Source: an uncultured Lachnospiraceae bacterium (GTDB lineage Bacteria > Bacillota > Clostridia > Lachnospirales > Lachnospiraceae). From it: a stretch of 15,737 nucleotides of DNA. The notes beneath the pieces are model-generated. The model was not told the origin of the DNA, searched no databases, and worked only from the letters and a program-made list of their open reading frames with translations. Below, piece after piece: positions 7,414 to 14,108 of this stretch. The first letter of the stretch is position 1, and every line of letters starts with the position of its first letter. The DNA is taken from assembly GCA_910577445.1 (NCBI GenBank), contig CAJTMZ010000006.1:28838-44574 (forward strand), read 5' to 3'. The position numbers and the translations under genes are program-made.

Positions 7414-7429
7414 GAGCTTGCGGAACTAA
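7414..7429 (+). repeat. 16-bp direct repeat, copy 2
   Basis: This is the second exact copy of GAGCTTGCGGAACTAA, lying immediately before the real RBS AGGAGG (7434-7439) of the isomerase gene. The 189 bp between the copies (7225-7413) contain all three hairpins. The identity stops abruptly at both ends of the 16 bp. Confidence 0.9.
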
Positions 7430-7447
7430 GGATAGGAGGATTTAAAA

Positions 7448-8854
7448 ATGGCAGCAGTAAAACTTGGTTTTGCACCTACGAGAAGAAGTATTTTCAGCGC
7501 GCCGGCAGCGGTGGAGTATGCCGATTACACGAGAAAAAAACTGAAAAAAATGGGAGTTGACTTTGTGGATATCAACGATATCGCAGAAGACGGCCTGCTC
7601 CATGACGACGGAGACAGAATAAAAATCGAGGAAAAGTTTAAGAAAGAAAAGGTGGACGGCCTGTTCTTCCCTCACGGAAATTTCGGAACGGAATACGAGG
7701 TGGCGAGGCTGGCGAAAAGCCTGAACGTGCCCGTTCTTTTATGGGGGCCCAGGGACGAATGCCCGGACGAAAAGGGAATCCGTCTGCGCGACAGCCAGTG
7801 CGGCATTTTCGCCACGGGCAAGGTCCTTCGGAGATTTCAGGTTCCTTTTACCTATCTGACAAACTGTAACCTGGAGGACGCGGAATTTGAAGAGGGAATA
7901 GGCAGATTCCTGGCGGTATGTAATGTGGTGAAAACCTTCAGGAGCATCAGAATCCTGCAGATTGGGCCGAGGCCTTTCGATTTCTGGTCAACCATGTGCA
8001 ACGAAGGCGAGCTTTTAGAGAAATTCAATGTTCAGCTTGCGCCCATTCCCATGCCGGAGCTTACGGAAGAGATGAAAAAGGCAAAGGAAGAGGGAACAAA
8101 GGTAAACGAGGTAGTGGCTTACTGCAAGGAAAACTTCAATATTGCAATTAAGGACGAAGAGCTTTTGAACGTGGCGGCTCTTAAAGTGGCAATCAGGAAC
8201 CTTGCCGATAAATACGGGTGCTGCGCCGGGGCAATCCAGTGCTGGAACGCGCTGCAGTCGGAAATCGGAATTATGCCCTGTGCGGCAAATGCGCTTCTCA
8301 ACGAAGAGGGATTTCCGGTAGTGTGCGAGACAGATATTCACGGAGCAATCACGGCCCTTATGGTGGAAGCTGCCGGAATGGATAAGAGCAGAAGCTTCTT
8401 CGCGGACTGGACGGTGCGCCATCCTTTTAACGACAACGGCGAACTGCTGCAGCACTGCGGCCCCTGGCCTGTTAGCTGCGCTTCCTGCAAGCCTACCATC
8501 GGCTATCCTCTGGCGTTTTCCCATCCGGGCGCGGTGGAAGCGGAGGCAAAACACGGAGAGCTTACGTTGGCAAGGTTTGACGGCGACGGCGGTGAGTATT
8601 CCCTCTTACTTGGAAACGCTAAGGGAATCGACGGCCCTTACACCAAGGGAACCTATCTGTGGATTGAGGTGGAAAACTGGCCGAGGCTGGAGGCAAAGAT
8701 TGTGGAAGGCCCTTACATCCATCACTGTGTGGGCATCCATCAGGACGTGGTGCCCGTGTTGTACGAAGCCTGCAAGTATATCGGCGTAAAGCCCGACCTT
8801 TACGATGATGTGGAGCAGAAAGTGATTGATACGGTACATGGGGTAAAGGCATAA
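7448..8854 (+). CDS. L-fucose/L-arabinose isomerase-like sugar isomerase (candidate D-apiose isomerase)
   Basis: This is a 468-residue protein of the FucI/AraA-like fold family. Visible features are an N-terminal substrate-binding region (LGFAPTRRS), a KVDGLFFPHGNFGTEYEVA segment typical of the group, and an acidic metal-binding motif CETDIHGA (Cys293, Glu294, Asp296). There is also a His-rich stretch HHCVGIHQD near the C-terminus, where FucI-like enzymes place the third metal ligand. It would interconvert an aldose and a ketose in the cytoplasm using a divalent metal. It is the first gene of the operon, with AGGAGG 8 nt before the ATG. The downstream split transketolase, FGGY kinase and DUF4038 hydrolase point to D-apiose to D-apulose as the reaction. 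Sulfoquinovose isomerases are also relatives of this family, but no sulfoglycolysis partner is present. Fold confidence is high; substrate confidence is moderate. Confidence 0.88.
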   Translation: MAAVKLGFAPTRRSIFSAPAAVEYADYTRKKLKKMGVDFVDINDIAEDGLLHDDGDRIKIEEKFKKEKVDGLFFPHGNFGTEYEVARLAKSLNVPVLLWGPRDECPDEKGIRLRDSQCGIFATGKVLRRFQVPFTYLTNCNLEDAEFEEGIGRFLAVCNVVKTFRSIRILQIGPRPFDFWSTMCNEGELLEKFNVQLAPIPMPELTEEMKKAKEEGTKVNEVVAYCKENFNIAIKDEELLNVAALKVAIRNLADKYGCCAGAIQCWNALQSEIGIMPCAANALLNEEGFPVVCETDIHGAITALMVEAAGMDKSRSFFADWTVRHPFNDNGELLQHCGPWPVSCASCKPTIGYPLAFSHPGAVEAEAKHGELTLARFDGDGGEYSLLLGNAKGIDGPYTKGTYLWIEVENWPRLEAKIVEGPYIHHCVGIHQDVVPVLYEACKYIGVKPDLYDDVEQKVIDTVHGVKA

Positions 8855-8894
8855 GCAAATTCCATTATGCGCGGAAAGGAGCATGGTTATAAAG

Positions 8895-9752
8895 ATGAAG
8901 AAAGCAGAATTTGATGCAAAGGCATTGACAGTAAAATCTCTCGAGCTGCGCAAAGTGGTTCTCGAGATGATTAGAAAATCCGGCGGCGGCCATATCGGAG
9001 GGGACTTTTCCGTGATGGATACCCTTGTTACCCTGTACTTTGACCAGATGAACGTAAGTCCGGAAAATATGGATGATGAAAACCGGGATTACTTTGTAAT
9101 GAGCAAGGGACATTCCGTGGAAAGCTATTACGCGGTGCTCGCGGCGAAGGGATTTTTTGAGACGGAAACGGTTATCAATGAATTTTCTCAGTTCGGCTCC
9201 AAATTTATCGGACATCCCAACAATGAGCTGCCCGGAATCGAGATGAATTCCGGCTCCTTAGGACATGGGCTTCCCGTATGCGTGGGCATGGCCCTGGCAT
9301 GCCGCAAGGAAGGACGGCCCAGCCGCGTTTATACGGTAATGGGCGACGGAGAGGTGGCGGAAGGCTCCGTATGGGAAGGCTTTATGGCGGCCGGACATTA
9401 TAAGCTGGGCAATCTGTGCGCGGTGGTTGACAGGAACCATTTGCAGATTTCGGGAACCACGGAGCAGGTTATGACCCACGAAAATCTTCACGCCCAGATT
9501 GAAAGCTTCGGATGGAACGTGATTGAGCTGCAGGATGGAAACGATATCGCCCAGCTTCACGGGGCATTCGAGCAGGCAAAGACGGTGACCGACAGGCCCA
9601 CCTGCATTATTGCCAACACCATCAAGGGCTACGGCGGCGGAGAGGTCATGGAAAACAAGGCGGCATGGCATCATCACGTACCCACGCAGGAGGAATACGA
9701 GCAGATAATGAAAGCTTTAGACGCGAAGAAGGAGGAAGTGCTGCATGAATAA
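8895..9752 (+). CDS. aptA: Transketolase N-terminal subunit (candidate apulose-4-phosphate transketolase subunit A)
   Basis: This subunit of about 285 residues corresponds to the thiamine-diphosphate pyrophosphate-binding half of transketolase. It has GGHIGGDFS (His33) near the start and SGSLGHGLPV in the middle. The ThDP motif opens with Gly150-Asp151-Gly152 and closes at Asn181, which coordinates Mg2+. The ATG at 8895 is preferred, since the upstream in-frame ATG at 8883 is only 1 nt from the AAGGAG site; the 13-nt spacing to 8895 is long, so the start is uncertain. It needs the next gene for the other half of the active site. In the apiose route the pair moves a C2 unit from apulose 4-phosphate to glyceraldehyde 3-phosphate. 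The split-transketolase call is firm; the apiose-specific name is inferred from the operon. Confidence 0.9.
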   Translation: MKKAEFDAKALTVKSLELRKVVLEMIRKSGGGHIGGDFSVMDTLVTLYFDQMNVSPENMDDENRDYFVMSKGHSVESYYAVLAAKGFFETETVINEFSQFGSKFIGHPNNELPGIEMNSGSLGHGLPVCVGMALACRKEGRPSRVYTVMGDGEVAEGSVWEGFMAAGHYKLGNLCAVVDRNHLQISGTTEQVMTHENLHAQIESFGWNVIELQDGNDIAQLHGAFEQAKTVTDRPTCIIANTIKGYGGGEVMENKAAWHHHVPTQEEYEQIMKALDAKKEEVLHE

Positions 9753-10686
9753 AATTCCAAACAGGCAGGTAATCTGCGAGACCCTTATGGCTCACGCCAA
9801 AGAAGATAAAAGTATTATCGCATTGTGTTCGGATTCGAGAGGCTCCGCTTCCATGACCCCCTTTTTCAATGCATTCCCGGAACAGTCCGTGGAGGTGGGC
9901 ATTGCGGAGCAGAATCTGGTGAGTATCTCCGCGGGCCTGGCGCACTGTGGGGAAAAGCCCTACTGCTTTTCGCCGGCATGTTTTCTCTCCACCAGAAGCT
10001 ACGAGCAGGCAAAGGTGGACGTGGCCTATTCCGACACCAACGTAAAGCTCATCGGCATCAGCGGCGGCATCAGCTACGGGGAGCTGGGCATGAGCCATCA
10101 TTCGGCCCAGGATATCGCGGCAATGTCAGCCATTCCCAACATGAGAGTCTACCTTCCCAGCGACAGGTTCCAGACCGCAAAGCTCATTGAAAGCCTTTTG
10201 AAGGATGAAAAGCCCGCTTACGTCAGGGTGGGACGCAATCCGGTTGAGGATATTTACAGCGAAAGCGACTGTCCTTTCGAGATGGATAAGGCCACGGTGC
10301 GGGGAGAACTTGAAGGAGAAAACGATGTTGCCATCGTTGCCTGCGGGGAGATGGTGCGGCCTGCCATGGAGGCGGCAAAGCTCCTTGAGGAAAAGGGAAT
10401 CAGGGCGGTGGTTCTGGATATGTACTGCGTAAAGCCGCTTGATAAGGACGCTGTGATAAAGGCTGCGGAGCATGCGAAGTTAGTGATAACGGTGGAGGAG
10501 CACGCGCCCTTTGGCGGCCTTGGCAGCGCCGTCGCGGTGGAAGTGTCGGCCAACTGTCCCAAAAAGGTCATCACAATGGCGCTTCCCGACGACCACGTGA
10601 TTACCGGAAAATCGGCGGCGGTATTTGATTACTACGGACTGAACGCGGAGGGGATTGCAAAGAAGGCTGTGGAAAACCTGAAATGA
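9745..10686 (+). CDS. aptB: Transketolase C-terminal subunit (candidate apulose-4-phosphate transketolase subunit B)
   Basis: This 313-residue subunit holds the pyrimidine-binding and C-terminal domains of transketolase. The catalytic Glu of the ThDP imino cycle is Glu55 in VEVGIAEQNLVS. Also visible are SGGISYGELGMSHHSAQDIA, the YVRVGRNP strand, and a C-terminal domain with DMYCVKPLD and VEEHAPFGGLGSAV. The gene overlaps the N-subunit gene by 8 bp, giving coupled, equimolar synthesis. Two-gene transketolases in anaerobes occur both in general pentose metabolism and in dedicated routes (apiose, sulfo-transketolase). Here the isomerase and kinase on either side argue for a dedicated sugar-phosphate ketolase. 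Confidence 0.92.
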   Translation: MNKIPNRQVICETLMAHAKEDKSIIALCSDSRGSASMTPFFNAFPEQSVEVGIAEQNLVSISAGLAHCGEKPYCFSPACFLSTRSYEQAKVDVAYSDTNVKLIGISGGISYGELGMSHHSAQDIAAMSAIPNMRVYLPSDRFQTAKLIESLLKDEKPAYVRVGRNPVEDIYSESDCPFEMDKATVRGELEGENDVAIVACGEMVRPAMEAAKLLEEKGIRAVVLDMYCVKPLDKDAVIKAAEHAKLVITVEEHAPFGGLGSAVAVEVSANCPKKVITMALPDDHVITGKSAAVFDYYGLNAEGIAKKAVENLK

Positions 10687-10736
10687 AATAAGAGCAAAAG
10701 TCAGGAGATAAGCTGAAATAAAAATAAGAGCAGAAG
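10687..10736 (+). repeat. AATAAGAGCARAAG direct repeat in the transketolase-kinase gap
   Basis: AATAAGAGCAAAAG (10687-10700) and AATAAGAGCAGAAG (10723-10736) are 13/14 identical and 36 bp apart. Both lie in the 127-bp purine-rich gap before the kinase start. No function is visible. Confidence 0.6.
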
Positions 10737-10763
10737 CATGAGAGGAAAATCTGAGGCAGGATA

Positions 10764-10809
10764 TTGCCTTGGATTTTCTGAATATAATCAGGAATTTGGA
10801 GAGAAGGGA
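10764..10809 (+). promoter_or_regulatory. Possible weak internal promoter and RBS before the kinase gene
   Basis: A perfect TATAAT at 10783-10788 lies 26 bp before the kinase ATG. The nearest -35-like hexamer TTGCCT (10764-10769) is only 13 bp away, so the promoter is doubtful. The purine-rich GGAGAGAAGGGA (10798-10809) is the RBS that decides the ATG at 10814. Confidence 0.3.
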
Positions 10810-10813
10810 ACAT

Positions 10814-12367
10814 ATGGAAAAGCAAAGTGCAAAGCAAACTGCAAAGGAAATTGCAAAGCATGATGTACAATATGATGCAGGGCGTCATGCCGGAAAATAT
10901 ATTGTCAGTATCGACCAGAGCACGCAGGGAACCAAGGCGCTTCTTTTTAATGAAAGGGGCGAGCTGTGTATGAGGACGGATTTGCCTCATAAACAGATTG
11001 TGAACGGTAAGGGCTGGGTTTCCCACGACGGGGAGGAAATTTATCAGAACACCATTCAAGTGATTAAAAACGTTCTGAACATAGCAAAGGTAAACCCCGA
11101 CGAGGTGGCGGGAATTGGCATCAGCAACCAGCGGGAAACCGGCATCATGTGGGAGCGGGAAACCGGAAAGCCTTCCGATTACGCCGTTGTATGGCAGTGC
11201 GCGAGGGCGGCGCAAATCTGCGAGAGAAAAGAAATCAGCGGCATGGCGGGAAAGATAAGGGAAAAAACAGGGCTGCAGCTCTCCCCTTACTTTACCGCAG
11301 CTAAAATCTGCTGGCTGCTTGAAAATGTAAAGGGGGCAAAGGAAAAGGCAAAAGACCATAACATCTGCCACGGAACTATGGATTCCTACCTGATATACAG
11401 ACTCACGAAGGGCGAAGTGTACGCCACGGACTATTCCAATGCTTCAAGAACCCAGCTCTTTAATATTTTTACCCTTACATGGGATAAGGAAATCTGCGGC
11501 AGCTTTGGAATAGACACGGAAAACCTTCCGGAGGTGAAGGATTCCAACGCCTGCTTTGGCTACACGGACTGCGAGGGCTTTTTTGCAAAGCCCATCCCCA
11601 TTTGCGGGGTGATGGGGGACTCCCATGCGGCGCTTTTCGGACAGAACTGCCGCTTAGAAGGCAAGACAAAGGTGACCTATGGAACCGGCTCCTCCATTAT
11701 GATGAACATCGGGGAAAAGCCCATATTGAGCAGCAACGGCCTGGTGACGTCGCTGGCATGGGGCATCAGCGGGAAGCCGGAGTATGTTCTGGAGGGAAAT
11801 TTGAATTACACAGGGGCGGTAATCACCTGGCTGAAAGACAGCGTGCACTTAATTGAGAGCGCGTCCGAGACGGAAGCGCTGGCGAAGGAGGCTGCGCAGG
11901 AGGATAGTCTGTATCTGGTTCCGGCATTTTCCGGTCTGGGCGCGCCTTATTGGGACAGCAACGCAAGAGCGGCCATTGTGGGAATGGACAGAACCACGGG
12001 AAAAGCGGAGCTTGCAAGGGCGGCTCTTGAGAGTATTGCCTATCAGATTACGGATATCGTACGAGCCATGGAGAGAGACTCGGAAAAGAAAATCGGGATT
12101 TTGCGGGTGGACGGAGGCCCTACAAGGAATCAATATCTGATGCAGTTCCAGAGCGATATTACGGGAAGCGAGGTTTCCATCTCCAGAATAGAGGAATTAT
12201 CCGGGACAGGCGCGGCTTTTATGGCGGGAATGGCTCTTGGCGTGTGGCAGGAGGAAATTTTTGACACCATAAGCTGGAGCAAGGTTCTGCCGCAGATGAC
12301 GGAGGAGGTCCGGGAAAGAAAATACGGCGGCTATAAGAATGCCGTAGGTATGGTCAGAACAAATTAA
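10814..12367 (+). CDS. aplK: FGGY-family sugar kinase, glycerol-kinase-like (candidate D-apulose kinase)
   Basis: This 517-residue FGGY kinase has both actin-like ATPase domains. The phosphate loop is SIDQSTQGTK (Asp34 onward), and a TDYSNASRTQLFNIFTLTWD segment very like glycerol kinase carries the catalytic base Asp206. The nucleotide-binding part has YGTGSS and DGGPTRN (Asp433-Gly434-Gly435). Glycerol-kinase likeness suits D-apulose, whose branch carries hydroxymethyl groups like the ends of glycerol; phosphorylation would give apulose 4-phosphate for the split transketolase. The first 27 residues are an unusual low-complexity extension (SAKQ-TAKE-IAKH) encoded by a 12-bp tandem repeat. 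The start at 10814 follows a good RBS; an upstream in-frame TTG at 10769 has none. A plain glycerol or other polyol kinase cannot be excluded. Confidence 0.9.
   Translation: MEKQSAKQTAKEIAKHDVQYDAGRHAGKYIVSIDQSTQGTKALLFNERGELCMRTDLPHKQIVNGKGWVSHDGEEIYQNTIQVIKNVLNIAKVNPDEVAGIGISNQRETGIMWERETGKPSDYAVVWQCARAAQICERKEISGMAGKIREKTGLQLSPYFTAAKICWLLENVKGAKEKAKDHNICHGTMDSYLIYRLTKGEVYATDYSNASRTQLFNIFTLTWDKEICGSFGIDTENLPEVKDSNACFGYTDCEGFFAKPIPICGVMGDSHAALFGQNCRLEGKTKVTYGTGSSIMMNIGEKPILSSNGLVTSLAWGISGKPEYVLEGNLNYTGAVITWLKDSVHLIESASETEALAKEAAQEDSLYLVPAFSGLGAPYWDSNARAAIVGMDRTTGKAELARAALESIAYQITDIVRAMERDSEKKIGILRVDGGPTRNQYLMQFQSDITGSEVSISRIEELSGTGAAFMAGMALGVWQEEIFDTISWSKVLPQMTEEVRERKYGGYKNAVGMVRTN
10828..10863 (+). 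repeat. 12-bp tandem repeat in the 5' end of the kinase gene
   Basis: TGCAAAG recurs at 10828, 10840 and 10852 in exact 12-bp steps, encoding three four-residue units SAKQ, TAKE and IAKH. It is an in-frame microsatellite-like expansion ahead of the conserved kinase core. Confidence 0.7.
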
Positions 12368-12376
12368 AAAGGACAG

Positions 12377-12421
12377 AATGTCAGATACTGCGCACGCACG
12401 GCTGGCGGGGCATCTGACGTT
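12377..12421 (+). other. Stem-loop between kinase and glycoside hydrolase genes
   Basis: AATGTCAGAT (12377-12386) pairs with ATCTGACGTT (12412-12421) as 10 bp with one G-U, enclosing a 25-nt GC-rich loop. No U-run follows, so it is unlikely to terminate. It may protect or process the mRNA between aplK-like and hydrolase segments, or attenuate expression of the last gene. Confidence 0.5.
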
Positions 12422-12446
12422 TGAGTTAAAAACAGGAGGATGACAG

Positions 12447-14000
12447 ATGCAGACAGTAGAAAAATGGGGAATTTTTGAAGTGAGCAGCAAGGGGAAAAGC
12501 GACGGAAATCCGTTTCTTGATTACACTATGACAGCTATCTTCAAAAGCGATAAGGAGGAGGTGACGGTAAACGGTTTTTATGATGGGGACGGAGTATACA
12601 GAGCGAGATTTATGCCTTCTTACGAGGGAATCTATACCTACGTAATCGGAGGGGATTTTTCTGATAATATAGAGGAAAAAGAAGGAGCCTTTGAGGCTGT
12701 CGCTCCCTCTATGGGAAATCACGGCCCGGTTCTGGTAAAGGATAAGGTACATTTTGCCTATGCGGACGAAACGCCGTACTTTTCCATCGGAACCACTTGT
12801 TATACCTGGGTGAATCAGCCTCTTGAGAGACAGGAGCAGACACTTGAAACGCTGCGAAACAGCGCATTTAATAAAATCAGATTTTGCTTTTTTCCGAAAT
12901 TCTATGAGTTTAACACCAAAGAGCCCTTAAGCTATCCTTTTGAGAGAGGAAGCGGGGAAGGGCTGGACGAGGAGCTTGTAAAAAAGGAAAAAGAAGACAG
13001 ATTCATATTTCCGGGGATGAAAGAAGAGGAGCAGGATTACAGTTTTGATTACTACAGACCAAACGCGGAGCATTTCAGAAAATTTGACCTGAGAATCGCC
13101 CAGCTCATGGAGATGGGTATCGAGGCGGACATGATACTCATGCATCCTTACGATAAATGGGGAAACAACGAGATGGGAAAGGCGGCCTGCGATGCTTATC
13201 TGAGATATGTGGTGGCAAGATACGGCGCTTACAGGAATGTGTGGTGGTCCCTTTCCAATGAGTTTGACTTTATAAAAACAAAGACGCCGGAGGACTGGGA
13301 GCGCTACGGGCAGATAGTTTCCGGGTGCGATAAGTTCCACCGGCTTCTCTCCGTACATAACGGAGGACCCAATTATGATTTTTCAAAGGACTGGGTGACC
13401 CACTGCTCCCTTCAGAGAGTTGACTTTTACAAGACAACGGAAACTACCGATGAATTTCTGGAAAAATACGGAAAGCCGGTGGTCTGGGACGAGATTTGCT
13501 ACGAAGGAAATATCGGACTTGGCTGGGGCAACATTACGGGGCAGGAGTTGGTTCGAAGATTCTGGGAGGCATTTATGAGAGGCGGCCACTGCGGACACGG
13601 GGAAACCTTTATGGATGCGGAGGACATTCTCTGGTGGTCCCATGGCGGCGTTTTGAAAGGGGATAGCCCGGAGAGGCTGCGCTTTTTGCTGGACATTCTG
13701 AAGGATGTTCCGGGAGGCTTTCTCACAAAAGGTCAGGGAGTGTTCGACGAGGTTGTGGGATATGCCGGAGGAAAGACGGGAGAGGGCATGGCAAGCTGCT
13801 ATGACTACTCCATTCACTACCTGGGTATCTGCCAGCCGGTCTATCGCCTGGTGATGCTTCCGGAGGATGCGGATTACGAGGTGGATGTCATCGATACATG
13901 GGATATGACGATTACGCCTCTTGGCAGAATGCGTGGCTTTAACAGGGTGGAAATGCCCGGAAGGCAGTATATGGCGCTACGGATTCGTAAGGCGGTATAA
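12447..14000 (+). CDS. DUF5060/DUF4038-type glycoside hydrolase (candidate cytoplasmic apiosidase)
   Basis: This is a 517-residue protein with an N-terminal DUF5060 beta-sandwich (residues about 3-90: WGIFEVSSKGKSDGNPFLDY, VNGFYDGDGVYRARFMP). A DUF4038-like TIM barrel follows (HFAYADETPYFSIGTTCYTW, FNKIRFCFFPKFYEFN) and then a DUF5605-like C-terminal sandwich. Clan-A catalytic residues are visible: Asn271-Glu272 in WWSLSNEFD as acid/base and Glu349 in VVWDEICYEG as nucleophile. DUF4038 proteins include GH140 apiosidases, which remove D-apiose from plant glycans, and that matches the apiose-type genes upstream. There is no signal peptide, so it would act in the cytoplasm on imported small apiosides rather than on polymers. 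AGGAGG lies 7 nt before the ATG. The hydrolase call is firm; apiose specificity is inferred. Confidence 0.85.
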   Translation: MQTVEKWGIFEVSSKGKSDGNPFLDYTMTAIFKSDKEEVTVNGFYDGDGVYRARFMPSYEGIYTYVIGGDFSDNIEEKEGAFEAVAPSMGNHGPVLVKDKVHFAYADETPYFSIGTTCYTWVNQPLERQEQTLETLRNSAFNKIRFCFFPKFYEFNTKEPLSYPFERGSGEGLDEELVKKEKEDRFIFPGMKEEEQDYSFDYYRPNAEHFRKFDLRIAQLMEMGIEADMILMHPYDKWGNNEMGKAACDAYLRYVVARYGAYRNVWWSLSNEFDFIKTKTPEDWERYGQIVSGCDKFHRLLSVHNGGPNYDFSKDWVTHCSLQRVDFYKTTETTDEFLEKYGKPVVWDEICYEGNIGLGWGNITGQELVRRFWEAFMRGGHCGHGETFMDAEDILWWSHGGVLKGDSPERLRFLLDILKDVPGGFLTKGQGVFDEVVGYAGGKTGEGMASCYDYSIHYLGICQPVYRLVMLPEDADYEVDVIDTWDMTITPLGRMRGFNRVEMPGRQYMALRIRKAV

Positions 14001-14047
14001 AAAGAAAAATGAAACTTTCTTAAAATGGAAACGCAGTAAATAATGGA

Positions 14048-14076
14048 TTGTGAAAGGGGCGGGGGTGGGATATAAT
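14048..14076 (+). promoter_or_regulatory. Promoter of the AAA-ATPase-like gene
   Basis: TTGTGA (14048-14053) and TATAAT (14071-14076) are separated by exactly 17 bp. The spacer contains an unusual G-run, GGGG-C-GGGGG-T-GGG (14056-14069). The start codon is at 14109 with GGAGG at 14097-14101. Confidence 0.7.
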
Positions 14077-14108
14077 CAGGGTAAGAAGGATAACATGGAG
14101 GTATGCTG

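Larger units (their letters stand above)
7201..7447 (+). ncRNA. Structured 5' leader of the sugar operon (unidentified RNA element)
   Basis: This stretch of about 247 nt before the isomerase gene carries three clear hairpins. Hairpin 1 is CCCAC-GAA-GTGGG (7240-7252). Hairpin 2 has an outer stem GCAGACAC/GTGTCTGC (7271-7278/7304-7311) and an inner stem GCGAAC-TTCA-GTTCGC (7281-7296). Hairpin 3 has an 11-bp stem (7351-7361/7382-7392, one G-U pair), a 4x4 internal loop, and CGCA-GAAA-TGCG (7366-7377) with a GNRA tetraloop. An exact 16-bp direct repeat brackets the hairpins. No riboswitch class is recognised. It may be a regulatory leader or an inserted dispersed repeat whose RNA folds; hairpin 1 followed by GGAGGATTC loosely resembles right-end hairpins of IS200/IS605 elements. 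Confidence 0.5.

Noticed and set aside
7226..7429. 67-codon frame across the leader (GTG start)
   Set aside because: Its composition looks non-protein, it runs through all hairpins, and its start has no properly placed RBS; the RNA structure explains the sequence better.
7448..10686. Sulfo-transketolase (sulfoquinovose) pathway as the explanation of isomerase plus split transketolase
   Set aside because: No sulfoquinovosidase, sulfolactaldehyde enzyme or sulfonate exporter is present, whereas a kinase and a DUF4038 hydrolase are; these fit apiose.
10769..10813. Upstream TTG start for the FGGY kinase
   Set aside because: There is no RBS before it, and it lies upstream of the clear GGAGAGAAGGGA and ATG at 10814.
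14002..14021. AAGAAA/TTTCTT inverted repeat after the hydrolase gene as a terminator
   Set aside because: The stem is six A-T-rich pairs with one G-C pair and no U-run; too weak to call. No convincing terminator is seen before 14109.
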